64,000 nt of DNA from Heterotrichella gracilis. Taxonomy: Eukaryota; Sar; Xanthophyceae; Tribonematales; Xanthonemataceae. The notes below the pieces were generated by a model. That model saw only the letters and a list, made by a program, of their open reading frames with translations. It had not been told where the DNA came from and searched no databases. The stretch is from assembly GCA_032358255.1 (NCBI GenBank), contig JAULBX010014870.1, forward strand, positions 1 through 64,000, given 5' to 3'. Positions 11,801 through 23,293 of the stretch are shown here, piece after piece. The stretch's first letter is position 1, and each line of letters begins with the position of its first letter. Made by a program: the position numbers and the translations under genes.

Positions 11801-13495
11801 TGTGGATTTCAGTTTGTCACCGACTATGACGGATTTCAGACTGACCTGCATCCCTAGCAGCTGTCATGGCAACATCGCATTTGAAGCCTCCACCACCATA
11901 TGTCCCCCTGCCAAACACGTCAACGCCCATGAAAACATCCAGATGCCGTTGACCAGCAAAGGCGGCTGCTTCCCGTGGAGTGTGTGCCTTCCAGGTGTAA
12001 TTCACAAAGATGGCATCACATTCGTCAAAAAAAGGCCTGCAAGGACGACATTCGTGGGCAGGCTGTGCAAGTTGTTCATGAAATGCACTCTCCAATATGC
12101 ATACATTGCTGAATGGGACACGGGTATTCTCACTTGTTCCTCTCGTTCAGCGTATCCTGCCACTTCAGGTCACCATCACATGTGACGCTGTCGTACCATA
12201 CCAGCAGTGGGTGTTGCACGCTTTGTCGCAGGTTGATTCGCAAGCACCTACAGTGCCAATAATGACATTGAAGCATGGCACAGCAACATTGACAGTATGC
12301 TATCCAGGCTGCAGCATCGGTGCCTGATCCTTCACAACTACATTTGAGAGCATGGCCCGGGAAATGACTGTCTGTGCACACATGGCGTACTTGAGAAAGT
12401 GCTTCAAATTGGGGATATTATCTGGTGAGACAGGGTTCTCAATGTTGATCAGCCACCCTTCAAACCCATGGTATTGGGCGATTGCAGCAAGCTTGACCGC
12501 AGCTGCCTCAGCACTTGCAAGTGTGGCAAATAGATCCTGGCACTTTCCTTTCCCGTCCTCCCACTCTGTGATGAGAGTGCCGAGCACCTAAAACACCAGC
12601 ATGAAAGCAAACAGGCTGTCAGGGTGTGGCGTACATGGGCGACCCAATGCGCCTGCCTGAAACATGGCGCCAGGGAGGGCATCAGCGGGCCAGCGTTCCA
12701 TACCTGCACACCGTGTTTGTGGCCAGATTGGACCCACCCAGGTGGAGGTATGGTTACGAAAGAGTGGCTGAAGTAGACAAAAATGTCGACACTGTGCCAA
12801 TCGTGCAGCCGGAAAAAGCTGCTGTCCTGGGAGCCCTGAGGAAACCTGTTGGAGATAATATGGCAGTGTCAGATTTGAGCACCGCATGGTGAAGCCCATG
12901 CCACCAATAAAGAATGCCGCTGATTTATATCTACCTGTCTTCTAGATAGTTGCCTTTCAAGTCATGGCACACAAGCAACTTGGGTCTGCCTGTGCGAACC
13001 TCCACCTGCACCCAGATACCAAGATGCCAACGTAACTGTCGATATTTTGTCACCTTAAAAATGTTAGGCTCACTATACTGCAAGCGCTCGTTCGATGTGC
13101 GTCTAATTCTTATCGCCTATTCCCCACATGTGATGCATTGCAGTGCAATGTATGCATGCATTCCCCCATCATGCAAATGCAATGTTTGCATGCATGGCCA
13201 AGTAAGGGCAACTTGAGGTAAGTGTGACCAATTGTACCTACCAGTAAATGCACAAGTGTTATTATATTCCACGCGCAATTGCACGGAGGAAAACTCGCTT
13301 TTCAGCAAGCATGCATATGAGTCTGCATATCACAGGCAGCACCTGGTTAAGGGGTTCAGTTGATCTGCAGAACTCTGCAGTACCATCGGCTGGAGGCGCC
13401 CAGCTTAGAAGACCAGCAACCGAAAGCAACGGCTGTGCTGCGGCAGGATAACTTGCTAGGGTCGGTTCTCCTCTGGTACAGTCAACAGGGCCCAT
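8881..13495 (-). CDS. ENGASE: Cytosolic endo-beta-N-acetylglucosaminidase (GH85)
   Basis: Eleven exons join in phase to give 910 residues: 13495-13343, 13005-12935, 12845-12704, 12587-12391, 12247-12134, 12036-11846, 11650-11463, 11181-11001, 10882-10538, 10212-10113 and 9931-8881. ENGase cuts the chitobiose core of N-glycans released from misfolded glycoproteins in the cytosol. The GH85 barrel is clear: LLVCHDLKGNYLEDR, IFVYFSHSFVTIPPPGWV, GTLITEWEDGK, the catalytic GWLINIENP (Asn about 170, Glu about 172), LLVWYDSV, FVNYTW, DVFGRGTYGGG and ALFAPGWVYE. Beta-sandwich parts follow, ending with VQLGHITF. In the last exon a Pro/Gln-rich stretch of about 150 residues separates this from a final module with WLGLTAAHALKV. 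No signal peptide is seen, which fits a cytosolic enzyme. The ATG at 13495 is the first in frame, but the N-terminus is the least certain part. Confidence 0.95.
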
Positions 13496-14972
13496 TTCAG
13501 CTCCGTCTGTGCATAGTAAACCTGGCTGTTCTCCTCGTCTTCTTACCCTGCCTACATGAATAATTGGCAACGCGATCTGCAAGCAACTGCAATCATTTGG
13601 GCGATACGTGCAATTGTGTTTTCTTGTTCGGTTCCCTAGCCTGTTTTTGGTGCAGTATTGCCAGCGCGTTTTTAAAAACTGTGCACTGCGCAGCGCTGAG
13701 TTGCTGTGAACTGAGTTGATTTGCCAGCTATGTCAGGAGGTCCACCTGCTTCAAACACGATGCAGTTGGGTTTCAGTTCGGGCCCCAACTGTTGGGGGTC
13801 TACCCTAAAGCTCACATGGTAGTGTTATTGTAGGGTACTGGAATGCCACCATCGGGGGTCTCGCTTGCCACAGGGCGCCCAGCACACAAGCTTCGACTGC
13901 ACGGTGGCAGCCCTGGCTAGCCCAATATCATTCTTGGAATATGTGCGCATGTGATAGCTGGCAACTGCAATGTCTTTTATCTAGACATGTAAGGGGACAG
14001 CTTGCCTGCCATGGCCGCTGGCAGCTTGCCTAATGCTCTCAGAGGTGTCAAGATGGGGCCAGCCGAGTCAGCGTGAACAGTGCAACAGGTGACTGTGGCC
14101 ACAGTTTGGTTTACAGATAACTAGTAATATTAATACAGGAAAGATTGAAATCCAATAACAAGTGAAATGTGTAGGCTAAGCGCAAGACTGAACTCTCCTA
14201 TGGGGAAGAGTTTCCTTAGGCTAGTTGGTGCATGGTTTGACGCTCCCGAGAACCCCCACCTAGGGCTCAGACTCTTATCAGGCATCAAGAGGGTACCAAA
14301 CATTTGCACTGCAAGACCGTCTACTACACAAGGTCAACCCAAAAACTCACACATAAAACATCAGGACCTGGCTCTGCAATGAAAACAGTTACTGCTGCTG
14401 CAGCAGTCGCCCTGAGGGTGGCCGCAGACAGAATATTCTCCCCACCTAACACTTTTGAAATGCAGGCTCTGAACCTTGAGGAAATTCGATCAACGGCACT
14501 GAGTAGTACTTGGAACCCTAGGCGCTGTGGCCGTACCCGGCACGGTACTATCTTATGCTTCATAAGTTATGACTGTCACGTATATTTCTAGTGCAAGCTC
14601 GTGGTGACATCAGGGATCACGCTGGTGGGGCAGACATAAATGAGAGAAAAAATGCATGCATAGCATCAAGATTGCACTACAAATCAGTGCAGTCCGACAC
14701 TTGCATTAATAACGGGATTGTAAGTACCATACGTAATTCATGCAAGCAGCACACCCTTGTCCTAGCAACGATGAGAATGTCGTGCCAAGCTTCTGCAGTA
14801 TACTACGGGTGAATGGCTGGCTGCACAGTGGCACCGACACCTGGCGGGCACTGCACACCCCTTGCTCACCACCCAGAAAGACCAAGTGCATTTATTCATA
14901 CACAGCCGCATGTGCTCCCATATGAGATATCGCCAAAAGTGGAGCCTGAGAGTCTCCAGATAGATGAGGCTG
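13496..14972. other. Intergenic region upstream of ENGase
   Basis: About 1.5 kb separate the ENGase start from the end of the DP gene. Both lie on the minus strand, so this holds the ENGase promoter and the DP 3' UTR. No coding exon or structured repeat was recognised. Confidence 0.5.
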
Positions 14973-17900
14973 TCACCGCAGCTCTGAAAACTGTGGCCAC
15001 GGTCCCTGCTGCATGCTTCCACCCTGCATGGGCCGCTGCGGCTGCTGCGGCTGCTGCTGCTGGCCGGGCACCTGCATGGGCATGTGGCGCATCTGATTGG
15101 ACATCATGTGCTGCGGCATCTGGCCCTGCATCCCGCCCTGCTGCACGGGCATCTGCTGGTACTGCCCCTGCATGCCACCCATGTGCATGCCTTGCTGCTG
15201 GTGCATCCCCATGCTGCTGTTGTGCATGGAGCCCTGCATCCCGGTCCCCATGCCCTCGTCCATCCCCACCAGGCTCCCCTGCCTCATCTCCATCCCACTG
15301 TGGCTCATGCTCGCCGACTGGTTGCCCATCATCCCCTGCATGCCCTGGGACATGCCCATGCCCATCCCATTGCCCTGCTGGCCCTGCATGCCCATCCCAG
15401 AGCCGCGGTACTGCTGCTGCTGCATTTGGTTCATGCCCATGCTGCCATGCGGGTACTGGCCGCCCATCTGGGGCCCTATGCGGCCCTGCCCATATTGGTC
15501 CTGCATGCCGCCGCCGTGCATCATTCCGGGCGGGCCCATGTTGCCTCCCCCCGTCATCTGATTGGCGCCGTACTGGGCGCCTGGCCCAGCGCCATGCATG
15601 GGCGAAGGGGTCATGTCCATGCCACCCATCTGCCCTGACGCCATGGGCACTGCATGTGCAGACACACGTGTTTTAGAAAGCTATTGTATTAAAACGCTAG
15701 GCCGCTGGATACGCATGGACCCAGTTAATGGCAGGGCTTGTTAAACAACAGGCACAAGGAAGCATGTGTACAAAGTAAAATGGCTTGAAAAGGACTGCAT
15801 GAGCTCGAGCAGTTGCCTTACTTTCTGGAGTGTTGGAGGGCATTGCCACCTGGGCGCCCGCACGGGACGGCGCTGGGCCAGCCGACGTGGATGGCTGGTC
15901 AATGATGCCTGGACCCTGGTGCAGCCCCATCTGGTACAAGATGCTGTTGTCGTCATAGATCTTAAAAGGCGACCTGCATACACCAGCGTGGCCTCTTCAG
16001 TCAGAGTCACATGCAAGCAAGCAGCACTCTGCCAGGAGCCGCAACCTGGGGGTACAAATGGTCACAGAGCCCACACTTCAAGCGCGCAGCTTACCCATGG
16101 AAGTCAAAGTGGGCATCCTTTGCATCGTCAGAAATCTGGATCTCCACAGCAGCATCTGCATCCGCCTGTACAGAACAAAACGGGAAGCCTCAGTGCCGAG
16201 GAGGCCACAACAATTGAATTCACTGAAAATTGCTGTACATGGCACACCACCTATATGTGCAATCGCGTGCCGACACCATGTGCTTGACCTGTATGCGTGT
16301 CTATTGCCGACCTAGTGTTGGCGCACCTGGATAAGGATGAAGGGCAGCTGCAACACGGTTGGGCCGGACCCATCTGCCTGCGCCTCGGGAAGCGGGCGGT
16401 CCTTGTTGCGCACAATCAGGTTCTTGTACGCCGTGAGCTGCTTCAACAACTCCTGCAGCAAAGCCAAGCTGTGTAAACGTGCCATCACTGCCGCACAACT
16501 GTGCAAGGTACAGCGCAGGCAACGGCGCAACAGCAGGACTTAAAGCACAATACCACAAGACTGCATATATATGGCCTAGTACCTTGAGGTACGCCTGCTG
16601 CTTTGAGATATTGCCTGTGAGGCGCGCCCGTTCGTTCTTGAGCCTCTCAAGATTGCTGCCTGAGCTGGAAGGCAACCCCTTCCAGTGGATCTCCTTCTTG
16701 TCCTTCACAATGATGTCCATGGCCATCAACACGTTCAGCGCGTCGTACACCCTCCTGCGGATGTTCTTCTCATCGTACTGCATGCCGCCTGCAGTCCCTT
16801 CTGCAGAACACCACACGCCGGCGGTTAAGCGCTGCCCAACACAAGGTCAACAAAGGCCAACAACAGTTGGGCTCTGAGAGAACGGCAAGCTGTCAGGTAT
16901 ATACTACACTGGGGGGATGTATGCACCCTATGGGTATGATAGCGTACCATCCAACTGCTGCTGGCTGAACTCCTGCACCAGCTCGTCTGCCACTTCGTTG
17001 TAGGTGGTGGAGCCCTTGGCCTCAACCTTCTCACAGACCTTCATACTAAAGTGACGGAGCCCCTTGTTCGCAGACTTGGAAGCTGCATCCTGTGCAGACG
17101 CAGCTTTGGCCCTGCAAAATTAAACAGTTGAGTTGCCCAGCCAACAAAACATCCCATAAGCCACAACCTGTGAAGACCCCACTACGTTTTCAACAGCACC
17201 AAACACCCTGAGGTGGGCTGGAGGCGTACCTTCGGCGACGCCCTGTTTTTGCCGGGCCTGACTGCTCTGAGTTGGCTGGCTCACTTTCATCTGCATCGTT
17301 GTTTGGGGAGTTGGCTGCTTCCAGCACCTCAGCCACCTTTTGGCTTGCCAGTTCCATAGCTGTAGCTGCCTCAGCAGCGGCTCTGTCAGCGGCTTCAATA
17401 TACATATTCTCTGCGCGAGGCACACAGCAGCAAGTTAGCATAAGTAACAGATCTTGCCATTCCTACTGGGCGCTGGACAAAGGCAAGTTTGAAGGTCTGG
17501 GGAGCACATACCGTCTGCATGCCCCTGTGGTTGGCCATAGTACCCTTCATGGTACTGCAACCCTCCAGGGCCAGCGTGCGGGGGAAGGCCACCACCTGAT
17601 TCAGTACAAGCTTCACTTTAGACTTCTTTGCAACCCAGCAGAGGGACGCAACGCCAAAAGATCAAAGGTTGCAACGAGGACGTATGAAGCCACGTGCACA
17701 GGAATTCGCCCGCGACAATGACAGCCCACCAGCAAAGCGGTGACGCGGTGGGAAGACTTACTGTGCGCACCTTGGCGCTGCTCCTGCATCATTGCGACTC
17801 CGTGGCCAACATCATACCCTGCCTGCACAAATCATACCCTTCCTCAGACAGTTGCACGGTGCTCGAATTGCAGGCCCCAGGTACATATTGCCAGTGCCAC

Positions 17901-18138
17901 CCAGAGAAGAAGCGATGGCGTGGTGGGAGGAAAGTGATATAGATTAGCAGACCAACATGATTTGAGGTATAGCGCCTGGGAGTCGCGTGCAAATAGGCGA
18001 TGGGTCATGAGCACGCTGTTTGGGTAGGGACCCAATTGGCACCTTGAGGCAAAACCTTACCCGTTGGTCTGCGAACGAACGCAGCATATCGTCGTGCATA
18101 GTGTCTGTATCCCCTACAGGCGTGCTTGCCGCTGCCAT
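14973..18138 (-). CDS. DP: E2F dimerisation partner (DP transcription factor) with Met/Gln/Gly-rich tail
   Basis: Nine exons (18138-18061, 17822-17762, 17410-17230, 17111-16948, 16800-16583, 16452-16327, 16165-16095, 15973-15822, 15649-14973) give 575 residues in phase. DP pairs with E2F to bind cell-cycle promoters. The winged-helix DNA-binding domain runs over exons 4-5: [26 protein letters not shown] and [20 protein letters not shown], the last including the [10 protein letters not shown] core. The coiled-coil/marked-box part follows: [49 protein letters not shown] and FKIYDD. Exon 3 adds an Ala/Glu-rich helix before the DNA-binding domain. The last exon encodes about 225 residues made largely of Met, Gln and Gly, an unusual tail that could be a transactivation or condensate-forming region. 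This is the only E2F/DP-type gene in the window. Confidence 0.95.
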
Positions 18139-18806
18139 ACTGCAAGAAAGGCTAAGAATCGGCGTTCAAACGCCTTTTACAGGCCACGGCGATTCCAGCT
18201 TTTACTACCCAAATATGGGGGTTTGCGATCACGAGAGCCGCAAGCCAGCGAGACCTGTTCAGTGCAGCCAGGACCCAATTGCTGACGATGACCACCGAGC
18301 CGTCTGCAATAATGAGCTGAGTGCAGCGGAGGGCAGTAGAAAGTACGTTCTGAAAAAACAGCCCAAAAAAGATTTGCGTGGCACTTTCCGATTTGCGTTC
18401 CGCGGACAATCCTTCGGACACAATTTTCGTCCGGCGGATGAAAGGTTCCAAACCCTTGGCAAGGGTTTCTGATGCTGAGCGTGCATTAGTGCCCAAAACA
18501 GACAGAAAACGGCCAATTTTGGTGCAAAGGCGCCCGAAATGACAACGTCAGACAGGTTGCAGTGCTCTAAACATCTGGTTTATTTTTGTTAACCGTTATG
18601 CATGCGCACGTCCTCGACTTTTGGTGTGCAGAAATGTGGACATGCCGAAGTTAATTCAAACGTTGGTTCAAATCGTTGCCCACAATATATGCGGCAAGGC
18701 ACTGGCGCTGCTTGAGCCTGTTTCATTCAATTGTATCAAATGAACTTCGGGGTTCGAACCAGGTTTCGTAACGTTCAGCTCTTGAAGGTGAGGAGGTTGG
18801 GCAATC
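18139..18806. promoter_or_regulatory. Divergent promoter region between DP and an unrecognised gene
   Basis: The DP gene starts at 18138 on the minus strand and an unrecognised plus-strand gene starts near 18807, so both promoters lie here. Several short open frames are present but none is convincing. Confidence 0.4.
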
Positions 18807-21800
18807 ATGACGCCTGCAATGGGAGTGCCACATTGGGTGTCAGCTGGCGGAGATGAGTACGTTGCTAAGCTTTGCGTTCTTTTTCACCTGATGTTGAGCA
18901 AAATTCTATTGCCGTGCAGCACTTCTGCTTGACACCACCGGTAGAAGGTCTTGACACGACGTCTCCAGAACCACCACTGCCCAACAGAAGAACATGTACA
19001 GACGGCTCCAGCTACCAGCCAGACACTGGTTCCCCAGCAGCAGACTTACGTATTGCACCTGAGTCAGTTTCTTCGTGCGATATCCTTGCTTCCCTGGTGA
19101 GAGGAAGGCCCTTCCGGTTGTGCACTGTCTTGTGTGGATTGTTGTTATGTGCCTAATTTCGTTTGGCATAAACTTCTCCCTTGTGTTCAATGGTTATGCA
19201 ACTGGTGCAGGACCCCTTGCTTCTGAGTGTACATGAACCAGAGGCTATAGAAGTGTCATACCCTCCGAGCTGCTTTCAGCCAAGGGCAGAAGTCTTAAAG
19301 CGATTGAGCGAGCACCAGGTGGCTGAGCGGACCCGCAGGAAGCAAGACCTTGATAGGCGGGCAGCAATACTTTGTGAAAGCAGAACAGAAACCACACAGT
19401 ACAATAAGTGGAGTATTGCCAACCGACAGATGGGTTTCCTCAACCAGCCAGGTGTGAAGTCTCCACAGTCAGTTCACACAACATTCTCTGTTGTGTCATA
19501 CGGGGTGCTGAGGGACAGTACCAGACGTTGGTGTTGATTGCAACTGGGCTGCCCATTTTTGCTGTATGTGTTTACGTAACAAGGGGCACTTGCTGTAAAA
19601 GCGTGCCATGAAATATGGGGAGCAGAAATAAGTTTCCCCACACATGTGCAGGAGCGACCCCAGAACCTGCCATGCAATGTGCGGCGATTTCATATGCGGA
19701 TGAACGGTGTGTTCTGTATGCATCAAGCGCTGACCTTCATTGTTTATTTTCCTGCATTAACGCAATACAATTTTCTCAGATGCATCTTTTCACTCATGTC
19801 AGGGGCATCGACATGTGCTGAGCAGCCACAGTCAAAATCCAAGCTTGCCATTTGCACAGAGTAAGGCCTGACAACACATATCTGAAAAAACATGCTGACT
19901 TGACCTTGTTTTCTATGCATGCAGTGCAAGAGCCTGCTCCTGCAGGTTGGAGTACGTGGAGCAAGCCAGTGGCTGGGTGCTGCAAGGCCGTACCTGTGCG
20001 CTGCATGCAAGCGACATGCCAAGAAGCAACATGCTGTCACAGCAAGGGGGCGAGTGTAGTGCGCACTATGCTCCTGAAGCACCAACACATCTAGCAGTCA
20101 CTCCACGCACGCCACGGCACTGTGATGCACAAGAGGATAGGCTGCAGCCTGCATCCTCGAGTGGCAGCCTACTGCATTGTGCAACCCGCAGCCCTGGATT
20201 CACTGGGGCCCAGCATTCCCCCTTGGAAGGTCAGCATGAGACCCCAAATACAGGCAGCACAGGCCAAATGGTGGGCCACCAATGTGCAGCTGGCCCCTAT
20301 GTGGTGAGCATAAGTTCCCCAGCAGCATCTGCAGCACCGCAGGTATCTCCAACAATGGAGCACTCACAAACAACCATCCCTGGACACCAGCATGCCTCGA
20401 GTACCAGTTCCCAAGTCACGTCAAGGACGTGCACACTACCCGATATGTGTGCGCTGGGTTTGCCTGGCTGGCAAGATGCAGCGGCACAGCAGGAGGAGCG
20501 CAATCGCAAACGTCAAAACGGCATCCCCTTGACTGGGCAAGAGGTCATTCAGCACCTCATACAGAGCTTCAGGGAGGGAGTGATCAGGCGACACCGGGAA
20601 AAAAACGGCAGTGCACCTCTCTCTGACAATGGCACTCTGGGATATGGTAGTGCAGCTGTGGAATGGGCACTGCAATATGACAAAGGGCCATCTGTATACA
20701 TAGCAGGTGCACAACTGCCAGAGAAAGAAGCTTCTTGCAGCAACTTATTTTGTGGCGACTCCAGTGAGGAACCTCAGACCTCTCAGAGCGCCAGCACACA
20801 GATTCCTGTGGATGCACCCTACACCAGCTGCCAGCCATGCCCAACACAAATCACTGAGAAGCTGCACAGCAGCCATCACACTGATGATAGGTCATCAATG
20901 AGACATGGCAAGCATCAGCATGGCGTGTCATCAGCCCTTGCCAGCAAAGGCTTGGGAGGGGTACCAGCACACAGCGGTGGCGCGAAATTTGCAGAGCAGC
21001 AGGTGCATGAGCCCATTGCTGCTTCACAAGCGCAGGTGGTGCTGATGTCCAGTGACACACATGCAGAGGCTGCAGAGCAAGAGGTGGCTGACGAAGCAGC
21101 CTCATCTAGTGCAGTGGAGGCCCACTTCTTGCACCTACAGACTGCTAGTGCAAGCAGCAACCACACAGATTCCATGCCCCAACTTGGAGGCTGTCGGCTT
21201 GCTTCTGCTGAGACATTAGAAAGTTGCATAGATAACGGCAATGAATTGCTTGTATATGATTCAGCTTGGATGGATGAGCATGACACTACATGGCTACATG
21301 TACCAGGGGGCCAACGTGGTGGAGATTGCAACGCCACTGATTTGAAACAATTTATGCAAATCAGTGCGCCTGCCTCCCCAAGGTACCACAACAGCAGCAG
21401 CACAGTCAACAAATTGGTTTTGCCGCAAGTAAGCAGCCATACAGCACAGCCACACTCCATTGACAACCTTGCGCCTGTTCAATCCCGGTGTCATGGTGAC
21501 TTTCATGGGCCAGCCCTTCAGTTTGGCAGCATTGATGAGTACAACCATTTGAAGCGCTTACCAAGGAAGGAAATGGTGCGTGGTAGGTGACAGCATGCGC
21601 ATATGCTGTGCGCAAAATAAATTATTCTGATTTTATTTCCATATGGTGGCAATTTTCCTGTGGCATATGTGACAATTGTTCCCACCATAAAATCGTTAAA
21701 TTTATAGCAACCGCTGGGTGGTGGGCCCGGTGGAATCCTTTATTTATGAACCACCATCTCGCAATGACACCTTCATTGGCACATAGACATGTGCAATATT

Positions 21801-22141
21801 GATGTTCCAAGCGTAGCTAATTGACTATGCGCGCTGGCATGCATGTACATTGCTTGATACATTATTTGCCAAAAACAATTTGTAGCAATTGTAATAGGTG
21901 CATCCGCTCGCATATTGCAAGGCATTACACAGCGCATGCGTGCAGTTTTGCACAGTGCCTGCGCACAATCATGGCATCAGTTAATCGTTAATTAAATTGC
22001 AGAATGCCTATAATGCCACAGTGAACCATTTATTGTTGCATTTAGCAACTGTTCTTTTTGCAGAGCCTTCGACAGATTGCGCGATATCTGGAGCTGTTAA
22101 TAGACATCATCAAGAGCCGCAAGAAGAGTTCAAGTCAATAA
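18807..22141 (+). CDS. Unrecognised large protein, low-complexity, basic helices
   Basis: Exons 18920-19096, 19211-19451, 19652-19706, 19946-21575 and 22064-22141 join in perfect phase and give about 727 codons. The first exon is uncertain: the ATG at 18807 followed by a weak donor at 18836/18837 would add ten residues. I do not recognise the family. Exon 2 (19211) encodes a basic helical stretch, RLSEHQVAERTRRKQDLDRR. The large exon is rich in Ser, Gln, His and Ala, with a more ordered island near 20480-20610 (EERNRKRQNGIPLTGQEVIQ, then SFREGVIRRHREKNG). The last exon encodes a short helix, SLRQIARYLELLIDIIKSRK, and a stop. The composition suggests a nuclear regulatory protein, but that is inference only. 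The spliced last exon and the phase agreement are the main support for its being a real gene. Confidence 0.55.
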
Positions 22142-23293
22142 GCCACTCAGGACATTTCATTATGAACCTCACTGCACTGCCAGCCGACACACAGCCGCTG
22201 CAGCTGTCGTAGGGAGCAGGGAGGGGCAAGCATTCAACTACCTGCGGCATGCTCAACCATGAGTAAATATACATTAAATTTAATTTGTCCCAAGGATCCG
22301 CATGTATTTGATACGCCCACCTTTCAGAGGGCGTGTGATAGACAATTTTTATTCTCCTTTTATTGCTCGACAGTTTTACAACAATATTTTGATACGTTAT
22401 TCAACTTGCATTGCAGTTTGTAGTGTATTTAGTTTGCCCAACATGTTGCACTTACATGATCCCAAAGAACTTGGCCAAAACACCGCCATTTCAGTGCACG
22501 TGTAGCAGTGACATGTCAACTTGATGATCACAGTCCACTCACAGTGCACAGTTGACTCAGCTCAGACCTGTTTACAGATTCTGCAGCGCATCAGAAAGGG
22601 GTGGTATGTACTGAACTTTGTCTTTGTACTGAACAATGTTAACAGCAGAAAGAAAACCAAGTCGCTTATGGGCCATTATGGAACGCAAAATTCGTACGTT
22701 TTTTGCGTTGGCAGGCACAATGTTGGCAGGCAACGGCAGCACTGGCAGGCACAACAAGCTTTCAGCGTGCGCAAGCTAATTGCCTTTATTTATGTATCTC
22801 TGACTCACATGCGACACTATCCAAGCGTCCTTCTGAGCATGGTCGGCCAAACCATTTCACTTCACAACGTACACACGCATGACTTAGGCTGGCAGTGCCA
22901 TATACTGCCCTGAGAGCACTGTAAGTACATATATCCTCTTCTGAAATGTACAACGTTTTCTACCGCTATGGCACATGCGTGTGCGTACTGTTGGACAAAG
23001 CTGTTGCGACGCAGCGTACAAAGTTCAAAACAAATTCATTTAGATCATGCGCTTCAAGCTGGACTCTGATACTGATCAGAGACACATCTAATTGAAGGAG
23101 TCAATTGAATTGACGTTTATCAATCCCCAGCCACATTGTCGGTGTGCTGCATGTGGTGTGCGGCCATGCACCTGCCCCCTGAGACCTCCAGGGCCGTCCC
23201 CTGACGATTAGAAAATTATAATCTCTCAAGACCTTTACTGTTTGTGGAGAGGTCCACAAGCTAGCCGCCCTTTGCACCAAGGCTTGTAGTCTT
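22142..23293. other. Convergent intergenic region
   Basis: This lies between the stops of the unrecognised plus-strand gene and the pterin dehydratase gene. It is AT-rich in places and has a 130-codon open frame at 22521-22913 without family resemblance. No gene is claimed. Confidence 0.5.

Noticed and set aside
14813-15676. Long plus-strand open frames rich in Pro, Cys, His or Ala
   Set aside because: They are shadows of the Met/Gln/Gly-rich last exon of the DP gene, whose composition keeps several frames open.
19932-20060. An alternative frame with a CxxC-like cluster (YLCAACKRHAKKQH)
   Set aside because: It looked like a zinc finger, but the phase-consistent chain of exons uses a different frame, which stays open for 1.6 kb.
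22521-22913. A 130-codon open frame between two convergent genes
   Set aside because: No recognisable domain and no supporting splice sites. It is probably chance.
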